Source: Anderseniella sp963759095 | Lineage (GTDB): Bacteria > Pseudomonadota > Alphaproteobacteria > Rhizobiales > Aestuariivirgaceae | Assembly: GCA_963759095.1 (NCBI GenBank) | Contig: CAVWYF010000028.1 | Location: 124,001 to 188,000 of the forward strand | Length of the DNA stretch: 64,000 nucleotides | Direction of reading: 5' to 3' | In this document: in pieces, positions 25,643 to 33,763 of the stretch | Position numbering within the stretch: the stretch's first letter is position 1 | Layout: every line of letters begins with the position of its first letter | Made by a program: the position numbers and the translations under genes | The notes under the pieces: model-generated | What the model was told of the DNA's origin: nothing | Database searches by the model: none | Seen by the model: only the letters and a program-made list of their open reading frames with translations

Positions 25643-26661
25643 ACTACCCAGTCGAAAATATATCCGGCGGCCAATGAGCCCGACAATGCCAGCGCGAGAT
25701 AGAGAAGAAACGGCTTGAGCCTGAGCACCGGGAAGATGGCCATTGCGCCCCAGACGCTCACCACGCCGCCAGAGACCAGAAAGGCCATGGCAGCGCCTGG
25801 CGACATGCCGTGATCCATCAACCCGCGCGTCAGCGGAAGGGCGGCATAGCCGTCCAGATAGGCGGGCGCGCCGACGAATACAGCAAACGGGATGGCCCAC
25901 CAGACATCACTGCCGACATAGGCAGACAGAGCGTCAGGCTGCAAAACCGCATTCAGGGCATATTCGGCCGCAAACGCCGGAACAAGGCAAATCAGGATCA
26001 ACCTCGTTGTCGCGGCGAAATTCTCACGAAAGATGGTTTTGCGCTGCTGGTCTTTCCAGATGCGGGGATCGAACGGCAAGTGAGTGCCGCAGTCACGTTG
26101 CGACAGCTTTCCGACAATCGGGTTGTTGCGCAAGGAGGCTGTTGCCCAGTCCCGCCTGGCGAATAGAGACGTGATCGCCCCGCCCCACAGTCCAAGACCA
26201 AACGCCGCCACGGTTTTGCCAACCGCAAATCCGACGCCCAGCGTTGCCGCCGTGGTTGCCAGCATGGCCGGGTCGGTAACCGGCGACGACAGCCAGAACG
26301 CCATGACCGGGGCCAGCGGCACACCGGCGGCCAGCAATCCTGCCATCAGCGGCAATACCGTAACGCCGCACACAGGCGTAATCGCGCCGATCGCAGAGGC
26401 CGCGAAGACGGCATAGACTGTGCGTCCTTCGAAAGCACCTGCGATATGACTGCTTGCTCCGCTGGCCATGATCCAGGCAGCCAGAACAATGCCGGGGATG
26501 ACAATCGGCGCCACCACAAGCAGACCCCAAGTCACAAACCCGGCCATTTCCAGCAGGATTTGTGGCCACAACAGCAAAAACGCCAGCCCGGAAAACGCGG
26601 CCATTATCAGCAATAACTTCATCGAAACAGGTCGCTTGGCGGTTTGACCGTGTTCGGACAT
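25639..26661 (-). CDS. DUF318-family permease
   Basis: A polytopic inner-membrane protein, 340 residues, with about eight hydrophobic segments in two blocks separated by a cytosolic charged loop near residues 175-215 (ARRDWATASLRNNP to IWKDQQRKTIF). The repeated small-residue motifs GAITPVCGVTVLPLMAGLLAAG and SGGVVSVWGAMAIFP are typical of this permease family, which includes ArsP-type organoarsenical exporters. Nothing in the sequence fixes the substrate. It is divergent from a LysR regulator, which is the obvious candidate for its control. Confidence 0.8.
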   Translation of the reverse strand: MSEHGQTAKRPVSMKLLLIMAAFSGLAFLLLWPQILLEMAGFVTWGLLVVAPIVIPGIVLAAWIMASGASSHIAGAFEGRTVYAVFAASAIGAITPVCGVTVLPLMAGLLAAGVPLAPVMAFWLSSPVTDPAMLATTAATLGVGFAVGKTVAAFGLGLWGGAITSLFARRDWATASLRNNPIVGKLSQRDCGTHLPFDPRIWKDQQRKTIFRENFAATTRLILICLVPAFAAEYALNAVLQPDALSAYVGSDVWWAIPFAVFVGAPAYLDGYAALPLTRGLMDHGMSPGAAMAFLVSGGVVSVWGAMAIFPVLRLKPFLLYLALALSGSLAAGYIFDWVV

Positions 26662-26756
26662 GGATTGCGCTCCGCTTACTATGGGTTCTTGGAAAATGCG
26701 GGTGAATGAGCCATAAGTAAAACAGGTAATCTAAAACTCAGTTATGAGAAATTCAG

Positions 26757-27611
26757 ATGAATCAATTGAACAGCGACCTGTTACGCACCTTTTTGGCAGT
26801 GGCAGAGACCGGCAGCATGACAGACGGCGCTGCCCGCATATTCCGCTCGCAATCCGCTGCCAGCCTGCAGATCAGAAAGCTGGAGGAGCTGCTCGGTCAG
26901 CCGGTGTTTGACCGGCATGGGCGCGGGGTCGCGCTTACGGCAACCGGTGAACGGCTGCTACCCATCGCGCATGATGTCACCCGCACACTGTCGTCCGCCA
27001 TGCGTGAACTGACATCGGATGACCTGCGTGGAAAACTGCGTCTCGGCATACCGGATGATCAGAACCAGCAAATGTTGTCGCATATCATCAGCGAATTTGC
27101 CCAGTCCCACCCTATGGTCGAGCTTGAAGTGTCGTGCGCGCTGAGCGCCGGGTTTCCGGCTGCCCTTGCTTCCGGTGACATGGACATTGCTGTCTACGAG
27201 GTGGAACAACCCGGCAGCGAACACGAGATTTTGCGCGAGGAACAAACCTTCTGGATGATGTCCCGGCATCATGATTTGCTGCACCGCGATCCGCTTCCGG
27301 TTGCGTTGTTTGATCGCGAGTGCTGGTGGCGGGATGCGGCACTTGCCGCTCTCAAAGCATCAGGCCGTGCATTCCGGATTGTCTATTCCAGCCAGAGCGT
27401 CACAGGTGTTGCCGCCGCCATCGAGGCAGGTGTTGCTATCGGGCTTCTGGGACAATCGTCGCTGAGCAGCAATCTGACATGCATGGAGACGAAGCACGGC
27501 TTCCCCGGCATGCCCACATCGAAACTTGTGCTCGGCACCCGTGGCTGCGCCGGAGATGTGCCTGTGCAAGCCATGCAGTCGGCAATCCGGGAGGCATTCG
27601 TTGCAGCCTGA
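26757..27611 (+). CDS. LysR-family transcriptional regulator
   Basis: 284 residues. The N-terminal winged helix-turn-helix covers about 4-63 (LLRTFLAVAETGSMTDGAARIFRSQSAASLQIRKLEELLGQPVF), followed by a two-lobed effector domain of PBP type (LRLGIPDDQNQQMLSHIISEF onwards). It is divergent from the DUF318 permease gene across a 95-bp region that contains inverted CATAA/TTATG half-sites, so it could regulate the permease, itself, or the AEC transporter downstream. The effector is unknown. Confidence 0.9.
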   Translation: MNQLNSDLLRTFLAVAETGSMTDGAARIFRSQSAASLQIRKLEELLGQPVFDRHGRGVALTATGERLLPIAHDVTRTLSSAMRELTSDDLRGKLRLGIPDDQNQQMLSHIISEFAQSHPMVELEVSCALSAGFPAALASGDMDIAVYEVEQPGSEHEILREEQTFWMMSRHHDLLHRDPLPVALFDRECWWRDAALAALKASGRAFRIVYSSQSVTGVAAAIEAGVAIGLLGQSSLSSNLTCMETKHGFPGMPTSKLVLGTRGCAGDVPVQAMQSAIREAFVAA

Positions 27612-27704
27612 AGATCCAGATGGCTTCAGATCTGGCCATCACCGCCACAATTGTCGTATTGCTGATCTTTCAATCCTTTCACGTCTCAAGCCGAAGGCCG
27701 TCAA

Positions 27705-28637
27705 GTGGGCAGTGCAACCGTCAATATCGTGCTGCCGCTGTTCGCGATCCTGCTGGCAGGCTATTTCGCCGGCCGTTCCGGCCTGTTCGGAGAGACCAGC
27801 AGTGCCGTCCTGAACCGCTTCGTGTTCGTGGTTTCACTGCCGGCCCTGGTCTTCGTCTCCCTGTCCCGCGTCACGGTGGACCAGTTCTTCAACTGGCCGT
27901 TCCTGGGCACTCTGGGCGGCGGCATGCTGGCGACATTCCTCATCTCCATGGCAGTGGCGCGAGTGGTGTTTCCCGGTGGCCTGGCACAGCTTGGCCTGCA
28001 CGGGCTGACCGCAATGTACTCCAGCACCGGCTATATCGGGCTGCCGATCCTGCTCATTGCATTTGGTAATGAGGCACTGGTGCCGGGTATCATCGGCGCG
28101 GTAATAACAGGCGCGGTGTTTCTGCCGCTTGCGATCATTCTTGTAGAAATCAGCAATGGTGACAAGGTCCGGCGGTTCAGCCTGACACCGCTTATCAACG
28201 TGGCCCGCACTCCCGTATTCATGGCAACCGCAGCGGGTCTGCTGGTCTCCGCATCGGGGTTCGAGCTTCCCAAACCGGTGGCGACTTTCTGTGACCTTCT
28301 GGGCGGCGCATTCACCCCGTGCGCCCTGTTTTCGGCCGGGCTGTTCATGGTGGGATGCTCCGTCAAAGGTGATGGCCGGGAAATCGGATGGCTGGTCCTG
28401 ATGAAGCTGGCCATCCATCCGCTCATCACCTGGTGGCTGGCCTATCACGTGTTTGAACTGGACGGCATACTGCCTGCGGTTGCCGTCATACAGGCGGCAC
28501 TGCCTTGCGGTGTGCCGGTTTTCGTCCTGGCCCAGCAATACCAGATCTTCGTCGCGCGCGCCAATGCGGCGGTGGTGATTTCGACTGCCTTGTCCGTGGT
28601 CACGCTGTCCGTACTGTTGAGCGTGCTGGTTACATGA
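27705..28637 (+). CDS. AEC-family transporter (auxin efflux carrier-type permease)
   Basis: 310 residues from a GTG start (MGSATVNIVLPLFAILLAGYFAGR), with about ten hydrophobic segments in two five-helix halves. Family marks include LNRFVFVVSLPALVFVSLS, YSSTGYIGLPILLIAFG and the C-terminal ALPCGVPVFVLAQQY. Bacterial AEC proteins often export or import small carboxylates such as malonate or malate; the substrate here is not evident. It follows the LysR gene on the same strand with a 93-bp gap that contains a short hairpin without a T-run. Confidence 0.86.
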   Translation: MGSATVNIVLPLFAILLAGYFAGRSGLFGETSSAVLNRFVFVVSLPALVFVSLSRVTVDQFFNWPFLGTLGGGMLATFLISMAVARVVFPGGLAQLGLHGLTAMYSSTGYIGLPILLIAFGNEALVPGIIGAVITGAVFLPLAIILVEISNGDKVRRFSLTPLINVARTPVFMATAAGLLVSASGFELPKPVATFCDLLGGAFTPCALFSAGLFMVGCSVKGDGREIGWLVLMKLAIHPLITWWLAYHVFELDGILPAVAVIQAALPCGVPVFVLAQQYQIFVARANAAVVISTALSVVTLSVLLSVLVT

Positions 28638-28688
28638 ATTCGGCAATCAGCTATCGCATCTGCAGTTGCATTCGCTATGATCGCAGCA

Positions 28689-29324
28689 ATGGCGATTCGA
28701 TCTGCAACACAACCTGATTTCTCCCTTGAGCGCACCGCACTTGACGGCGGCGCACGTCTTGTGGCCGGCGTGGACGAGGCCGGCCGTGGTCCGCTTGCCG
28801 GTCCGGTGGTGGCGTCTGCCGTCATCCTCAATCCCGATCATATTCCCGACGGCCTGAACGACAGCAAAAAACTGACCGAACCGGCCCGCGATGCGTTGTT
28901 TGCAGAAATCCTGGCGACGGCAGATATCGGGGTCGGCGTGGCAGACGTTGCCCGCATAGACGAGATGAACATTTTGTGGGCAACCATGTGGGCCATGAGC
29001 GAAGCGATCGGCGATCTCGAACACGCACCCGACCTGGCCCTTATCGACGGCAACCGGTGCCCGAAACTCGACTGTCGCGCCAACGCAATTGTCAAAGGCG
29101 ATGCGAAATCCATGTCCATTGCTGCTGCATCCATTGTCGCCAAGGTGACGCGAGACCGGATCATGGCATCGCTTGACCGGCAACTGCCCGAATACGGTTT
29201 TGCCCGCCACAAGGGCTATGGCACGGCATTTCACCTTGAAATGCTGAAAATTCACGGGGCCACAGCCCACCATCGCAACTCGTTTGCGCCGGTGCGCAAG
29301 GCACTCGCGACGCAAGCGCGTTAA
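28689..29324 (+). CDS. rnhB: Ribonuclease HII
   Basis: Removes single ribonucleotides and RNA primers from RNA-DNA hybrids. It has 211 residues from ATG 28689 (MAIRSATQPDF); ATG 28677 is also possible. The catalytic residues are present: Asp29-Glu30 in AGVDEAGRGPLAGPVVA, the SKKLTE block, the Asp in ALIDGNRCP, and SIVAKVTRDR. Its TAA stop lies inside a CtrA-like box that belongs to the ccrM promoter region. Confidence 0.94.
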   Translation: MAIRSATQPDFSLERTALDGGARLVAGVDEAGRGPLAGPVVASAVILNPDHIPDGLNDSKKLTEPARDALFAEILATADIGVGVADVARIDEMNILWATMWAMSEAIGDLEHAPDLALIDGNRCPKLDCRANAIVKGDAKSMSIAAASIVAKVTRDRIMASLDRQLPEYGFARHKGYGTAFHLEMLKIHGATAHHRNSFAPVRKALATQAR

Positions 29325-29335
29325 CCATTCATTAA
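29321..29335 (+). promoter_or_regulatory. CtrA-like binding box upstream of ccrM
   Basis: TTAA-N7-TTAA (29321-29324 and 29332-29335) is an exact match to the full CtrA site consensus spacing. It overlaps the rnhB stop codon and lies about 120-160 bp before the possible ccrM starts. In Caulobacter, ccrM is activated by CtrA. Binding here is inferred. Confidence 0.6.
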
Positions 29336-29341
29336 GAATTA

Positions 29342-29367
29342 GATTCACCTCGGAGTCCGGGTGATTC
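29342..29367 (+). promoter_or_regulatory. Cluster of three GANTC (CcrM) methylation sites upstream of ccrM
   Basis: GATTC at 29342-29346, GAGTC at 29353-29357 and GATTC at 29363-29367, three sites within 26 bp directly after the CtrA-like box. They could allow ccrM transcription to respond to the methylation state of its own promoter. Confidence 0.6.
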
Positions 29368-29482
29368 AACATAGGCCTCAAGCCATGAAGACAAAGACGC
29401 ATCAGACGTCAGTCTCAAGGCGCGGGCATGCGTAAAAAATGCCCGTTTGTCAGTGATGCGTCAAAACAGGTTATGCGTACAA

Positions 29483-30589
29483 ATGGGTATTGCCACAAAG
29501 CCGGACATTGTGCCGCTTCTGAACTCGATTCTTGCAGGCGACTGCCTCGAGGAGCTTCGGAAAATTCCATCCGAAAGTGTGGATGTGGTGTTTGCCGACC
29601 CGCCCTACAACCTGCAGCTCGGCGGCGGCCTTACGCGCCCCGATCAAAGCAAGGTGGACGGCGTTGACGATGACTGGGACAAGTTCTCCTCGTTTGCGGC
29701 CTATGACGAATTCTCGCGCGAATGGATGGCCCAATGCCGCCGCATCCTCAAGCCGACCGGTACCATCTGGATCATCGGTTCGTACCACAACATCTTTCGT
29801 GTCGGCACGGTGATGCAGGATCTGGGTTTCTGGATTCTCAACGACATTGTGTGGCGCAAGACCAACCCGATGCCGAACTTTCGCGGCACCCGGTTCACCA
29901 ATGCCCACGAGACCATGATCTGGGCCTCCCGGTCCGAAGGCCAGAAAACCTACACGTTCAATTATGAAGCGCTGAAATCGTTCAATGACGACCTGCAGAT
30001 GCGCTCCGACTGGTTGCTGCCGATCTGCAATGGCGCCGAGCGCATCAAGGGCAGTGACGGCCGCAAGGCGCACCCGACGCAGAAACCGGAAAGCCTCTTG
30101 CACCGGGTCATCCTGGCATCGACCAAACCGGGCGACGTCATCCTCGACCCGTTCTTCGGCACCGGCACGACCGGTGCTGTTGCCAAGCGGCTGGGCCGCC
30201 ATTTCATCGGCATTGAACGCGATGCGGCCTATATTGCGGTTGCCCAGCAGCGCGTGGCTGCGATCGAAACCGGCGATGATGAAGTGCTGAAAGTGTCCAT
30301 CGGCAAAAAGGGCGAACCGCGCATTCCGTTTGGATCACTGGTTGAACGGGGCCTGCTCAATCCCGGCGATACGCTGTTTGACCCGGCACAGCGCAATGCA
30401 GCGCGCATCCGGGCTGACGGCTCGCTGGTGTGCAAGGACGCCACCGGGTCCATCCACAAGATGGGTGCCCATGTCATGGGAGCAGAGGCCTGCAATGGCT
30501 GGACGTTCTGGCATTTCCGCAAGTCCGGCAAGATGATGCCGATCGATGTGCTGCGCCAGAAGGTACGCGCCGAGATGAAATCGGCCTGA
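29483..30589 (+). CDS. ccrM: Cell-cycle-regulated adenine methyltransferase CcrM (GANTC)
   Basis: A beta-class N6-adenine DNA methyltransferase that methylates GANTC, usually late in the alphaproteobacterial cell cycle. About 368 residues from ATG 29483. ATG 29456 and TTG 29447 are in-frame alternatives, and none has a strong ribosome site. Seen: catalytic DPPY at about 39-42 (FADPPYNLQLGG), WIIGSYHNIFRVG, WRKTNPMPNF, KAHPTQKPE, the SAM-binding DPFFGTGTTGAVAKRLGR, and the ~100-residue C-terminal RAMA domain (PFGSLVERGLLNPGD to GWTFWHFRKSGK) needed for specificity in CcrM. A CtrA-like box and three GANTC sites lie upstream. Confidence 0.95.
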   Translation: MGIATKPDIVPLLNSILAGDCLEELRKIPSESVDVVFADPPYNLQLGGGLTRPDQSKVDGVDDDWDKFSSFAAYDEFSREWMAQCRRILKPTGTIWIIGSYHNIFRVGTVMQDLGFWILNDIVWRKTNPMPNFRGTRFTNAHETMIWASRSEGQKTYTFNYEALKSFNDDLQMRSDWLLPICNGAERIKGSDGRKAHPTQKPESLLHRVILASTKPGDVILDPFFGTGTTGAVAKRLGRHFIGIERDAAYIAVAQQRVAAIETGDDEVLKVSIGKKGEPRIPFGSLVERGLLNPGDTLFDPAQRNAARIRADGSLVCKDATGSIHKMGAHVMGAEACNGWTFWHFRKSGKMMPIDVLRQKVRAEMKSA

Positions 30590-30592
30590 GCC

Positions 30593-31087
30593 ATGAGCAT
30601 CGAGGTGCGTGTAGCGGTTCGCGATGACGCACCGGGCATCTGCATTGTCTACAATCAGGGTATCGAGGGCCGCGTCGCCACATTCGAGACAGATGCTCGC
30701 TCACCGGACGATATCGCCCACTGGTTTGGCGATGCCGCCTGTCCTGTGATCGTGGCGCAAGAAGACGGCCGGATCCTCGGCTTTGCGTCGACCAGCGCCT
30801 ATGGCGCGCGGGAATGCTATGCAGGCATCCGGGAGTTTTCCATCTATGTGCATCGCGAGGCAAAACGGCGCGGCATTGCCCGCATGCTGCTGATCGCCTT
30901 GTTCGACGCTGCGGCCAAAGCCGGGTGCTGGAAAATCACATCGCGGATCTTTCCGGAAAACACCGCCAGCCTTGAGTTATGCAAGTCGCTGGGTTTCCGC
31001 GTTGTCGGCACCCATGTTCGTCACGCCAAACTTGATGGCGAATGGCGCGATGTAGTGACGGTTGAGCGATTGCTGGATCAACCCTAG
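30593..31087 (+). CDS. GNAT N-acetyltransferase, phosphinothricin acetyltransferase-like
   Basis: A 164-residue acetyl-CoA-dependent N-acetyltransferase resembling Pat/Bar and MddA-type enzymes, which acetylate small amines such as phosphinothricin or methionine sulfoximine. Seen: VRVAVRDDAPGICIVYNQGI at the start, the acetyl-CoA motif REAKRRGIARMLL, and the C-terminal SLGFRVVGTHVRHAKLDGEWRD block. It starts 3 bp after ccrM. The last ~75 bp recur at 37155-37228, next to mutY, flanking the accessory segment between them. Confidence 0.85.
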   Translation: MSIEVRVAVRDDAPGICIVYNQGIEGRVATFETDARSPDDIAHWFGDAACPVIVAQEDGRILGFASTSAYGARECYAGIREFSIYVHREAKRRGIARMLLIALFDAAAKAGCWKITSRIFPENTASLELCKSLGFRVVGTHVRHAKLDGEWRDVVTVERLLDQP

Positions 31088-31160
31088 AGTAATGCACTAA
31101 CATTTACCTCTGACCACTCACTGGGGACAGCTCAAATCCGAGCATCATGCAATAACAAAT

Positions 31161-32011
31161 ATGGGCAAATATCGAAGTCAAGTCGAACGAGCTATAACCA
31201 TGTCCTACACGCATGTACTGGCTCGATTTCCGGCCGTCAAAAACGCTGAAAACAGGTTGCTGCAAGCTTATATTGATTTACTGACAAAGAAACGAGAGAA
31301 ACGATGGCAAGAAAGGGCGCTTCCCGATTTTATCATTATTGGCGGCATGAAATGCGGCACATCCAGCTTATACAACTACCTGAGTCAACATCCTTATATA
31401 TTTAAATCTAATTATAAAGAACTTCGATATTTTTCTCATGATGAATATTATTCAAAAGGTGAAAAATGGTATAGATCACATTTTCCTATAAAGAAAAAAA
31501 TGCATGATGACTCTTTAACGTTCGAAGCATCTGTGGATTACCTGTCTTCTTCAGAAGCTCCGGAACGCTTGAAAAATTTACTTCCGAATATTAAGTTAAT
31601 AGTATTACTCCGAAACCCAACTGAACGTGCGATATCTCATTATTTTCACAGCATCAAGAAGGGGTGGAAGCAAGGTAAAATTTTAGACGCCATGAAAGTT
31701 GAGGGCACAACATTTAAACAGAAAGGACTGTATAAAGAACAGCTGGAGAGGTACTACAAACTATTTCCTTCTGAAAATATTTTGGTAATTAGCAGTGAAA
31801 AATTTTTGAAAACCCGATCGAAACGCTGAAAGAGGTGTATTTATTTCTTGGTGTTGATCCAAATATCGAGATCAGCGATCTTTCACCCAAACAAGTTGGA
31901 TTTAACAGAGAGCCGGTTGATGCCGCTGTGTATGACTATTTGAACGATTATTACAAGACATCCAATCAGGAGTTGTTCGACTATATCGCCAAGGATTTCG
32001 AGTGGCGATAG
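31161..32011 (+). pseudogene. Sulfotransferase, frameshifted, AT-rich
   Basis: A PAPS-dependent sulfotransferase of the heparan-sulfate NST-like group. Seen: the 5'-phosphosulfate loop IIIGGMKCGTSSLYNYL at about 58-74 and the 3'-phosphate loop LIVLLRNPTERAISHYF at about 146-162. The first frame ends at 31829, but the protein continues in the -1 frame as NPIETLKEVYLFLGVDPN to DYIAKDFEWR, stop TAG 32009-32011. One missing A in the run near 31811 would explain it, either a real mutation or a base error. Base composition and codon use (many AAA, ATT, TAT) are far more AT-rich than neighbours, indicating recent transfer. Likely role if intact: sulfation of a surface glycan. Confidence 0.8.
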
Positions 32012-32012
32012 T

Positions 32013-32147
32013 GAGCAACGAGTGCGCCGTTTCAAAAATCACGACCTAATGTATCGCGGGCTAATTTCTCGCTACGCAGAAGTACCAGATGGCGTTCCAT
32101 GTCTTGAGGTGCTGGTCAGCACGGCCAAAAACCTGGATCGGTTGTGA
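32013..32147 (+). pseudogene. Possible C-terminal gene remnant, unrecognised
   Basis: An open frame of ~44 codons (NHDLMYRGLISRYAEVPDGV, then PCLEVLVSTAKNLDRL) ends at TGA 32145-32147. Its composition is less AT-rich than the adjoining sulfotransferase and it reads like a protein C-terminus. It has no proper upstream gene and I do not recognise it. It could be chance. Confidence 0.3.
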
Positions 32148-32153
32148 TTACTG

Positions 32154-32840
32154 TCAAACAACAGACACCGACAATGTGCCTATGCCCTCTATTGAGGCAT
32201 CCATGCGATCGCCCCTGTTGACCGGCCCGACACCAGACGGCGTGCCGGACAAGATGACATCGCCGGCGGCGAGTTCGAAATATTCCGACAGATGTGAGAT
32301 CATTTCCGGAACTTTCCAGATCATGTGATCCAGATCGCCTTCCTGCCTGACCTCCCCATTGACCTTGAGTTCGATCCGGCCGTGATCCGGGTGACCGATT
32401 TCCGAAGCCGGGCGCAGCGCGCCCGCCGGCGCTGAGCGTTCGAACGCTTTGCCGATCTCCCACGGCCTGCCGGTTTTCTTTGCAATGCCCTGGAGATCGC
32501 GCCGCGTCATATCGATGGAAACACCATAGCCAAACACATGATCAAGGGCTTTGCTGAGCGGGATGCTTGTGCCGCCAGAAGCCAGTGCCACAGCCATTTC
32601 CACCTCGTGATGCACATCAGAAGAATGCGGTGGGTAGGGAAACTCGCCGGAGGTATCCAGGTTGTCCGGGTTTTTCTGGAAGAAGAAAGGGTCTTCACGA
32701 TCAGGATCACCGCCCATTTCCACCGTGTGGGCGGCATAGTTACGGCCAATGCAGTAAATCCGGCGGACAGGGAACAGGGCGTCCGTGCCAGCCACAGGCA
32801 ATGACGCGATTTCTGGTTGTTTGATCACAAAGTCCGGCAT
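32154..32840 (-). CDS. Fumarylacetoacetate hydrolase-family protein
   Basis: A 228-residue FAH-superfamily hydrolase, metal-dependent, that cleaves C-C bonds of acylpyruvate-like substrates. Seen: RRIYCIGRNYAAHTVEMG, typical of the fumarylpyruvate/acylpyruvate hydrolase branch; FFFQKNPDN; the metal-ligand HHEVEMAVAL; GYGVSIDMTRRDLQ; and VILSGTPSGVGPV near the C-terminus. A role in breakdown of an aromatic or keto acid is inferred from the family. A GGAGG site precedes ATG 32840. Divergent from the GntR gene, with candidate operators between them. Confidence 0.87.
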   Translation of the reverse strand: MPDFVIKQPEIASLPVAGTDALFPVRRIYCIGRNYAAHTVEMGGDPDREDPFFFQKNPDNLDTSGEFPYPPHSSDVHHEVEMAVALASGGTSIPLSKALDHVFGYGVSIDMTRRDLQGIAKKTGRPWEIGKAFERSAPAGALRPASEIGHPDHGRIELKVNGEVRQEGDLDHMIWKVPEMISHLSEYFELAAGDVILSGTPSGVGPVNRGDRMDASIEGIGTLSVSVV

Positions 32841-32924
32841 TTTAGCCTCCAGTACGTTGGATGATTTTTCCCATGTTCTAACGGCAAATCAAAACAAGAT
32901 CAATCGCAACCAATTTTCTCAATT

Positions 32925-33004
32925 AGTCTCAAACCGGTTGATATCGCCCATCGATCGCGGTATCGTTGAAATTGTCCCTACATTGGTCAACCAATTGTGA
33001 GACC
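32925..33004. promoter_or_regulatory. Inverted pair of candidate GntR operators
   Basis: AGTCTCAAACCGGTTG at 32925-32940 and the near-complement CAACCAATTGTGAGACC at 32988-33004 are two copies of one ~16-bp motif facing each other across 47 bp, between the divergent FAH and GntR genes. The second overlaps the palindrome TTGGTCAACCAA (32984-32995), which has the TGGT/ACCA half-sites expected of FadR-type GntR regulators. Confidence 0.5.
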
Positions 33005-33010
33005 AAATTT

Positions 33011-33700
33011 ATGCTAACAAGACCGGATACATCAGAGCGCGAAGACGCCATTGCCCAGGTCTGGGCATTGGTCTCAGCCGGGAATTATTCGCCGGGCGAT
33101 CGGTTGCCGCCGGAGCGCGAACTGATCGAGCAGCTCGGCATGAGCCGCACAATGCTCCGCAGGGCTCTGGAAGCCCTTGAGCGGGATGGCTTAATCTGGA
33201 GGCATGTTGGCAAGGGGACTTTCGTGGCAAGTCACGGCGCTCCAGGCGCTGCCGGAAGCCTCGCCGACCTAAGCCGCCAACTCACACCGGTTCGCATGAT
33301 GCGAGCACGCATGTGTATTGAACCGGCCATCGCCCGCGAAGCCGCCATCAACGCATCTGGCGAAGCCATCATCCGCATGAAACTGGCAAAGGCCCGCGCC
33401 GTCGCTGCACCGAATTGGGCAGACTATGAAACCCATGATGACCTGTTTCACCGCTCCATAGCTGAAGCGGCAGACAATGTTCTGCTGCTCGCTCTTTTCG
33501 ATCAACTCAATCAGGTGCGCAGGGCTGTGGCCTGGGGAAATGTCGAACGCAAAACCCAACGCCCGCCCCGCGTGCACTCGAGTTTTGCAGAGCATGACGA
33601 AATCACAACAGCGATTGAGAACCGCGATGCAAGCGCGGCTCAAGACGCCATGCGCCGCCACCTCGGCTCGGTATCGGCGCGGCTCTACGATGAAACTTGA
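33011..33700 (+). CDS. GntR-family (FadR/FCD subfamily) transcriptional regulator
   Basis: 229 residues from ATG 33011 (MLTRPDTSEREDAIAQVW); a TTG extension to 32966 would run through the putative operator. The N-terminal winged helix is clear: GNYSPGDRLPPERELIEQLGMSRTMLRRALEALERDGLIWRHVGKGTF (about 23-70). The C-terminal all-helical FCD domain has the usual metal/ligand histidines (ETHDDLFHRSIAEA, FAEHDEITTAIENRD, MRRHLGS). It probably represses the FAH gene and the ABC operon downstream in response to a carboxylate ligand; this is inferred from position. Confidence 0.9.
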   Translation: MLTRPDTSEREDAIAQVWALVSAGNYSPGDRLPPERELIEQLGMSRTMLRRALEALERDGLIWRHVGKGTFVASHGAPGAAGSLADLSRQLTPVRMMRARMCIEPAIAREAAINASGEAIIRMKLAKARAVAAPNWADYETHDDLFHRSIAEAADNVLLLALFDQLNQVRRAVAWGNVERKTQRPPRVHSSFAEHDEITTAIENRDASAAQDAMRRHLGSVSARLYDET

Positions 33701-33763
33701 ACAATAAGAAGGCACGCAACGTGTTCGAACCATAGGCCCCACCTATTCTCAGGGAGTAGAAAC

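Noticed and set aside
27612..27704. Hairpin CCAGAT/ATCTGG as terminator of the LysR gene
   Set aside because: No T-run follows and the AEC gene is on the same strand.
31790..31830. Programmed -1 frameshift in the sulfotransferase
   Set aside because: The local bases do not form a standard X XXY YYZ slippery heptamer in the right frame and no strong downstream structure was seen; mutation or base error is simpler.
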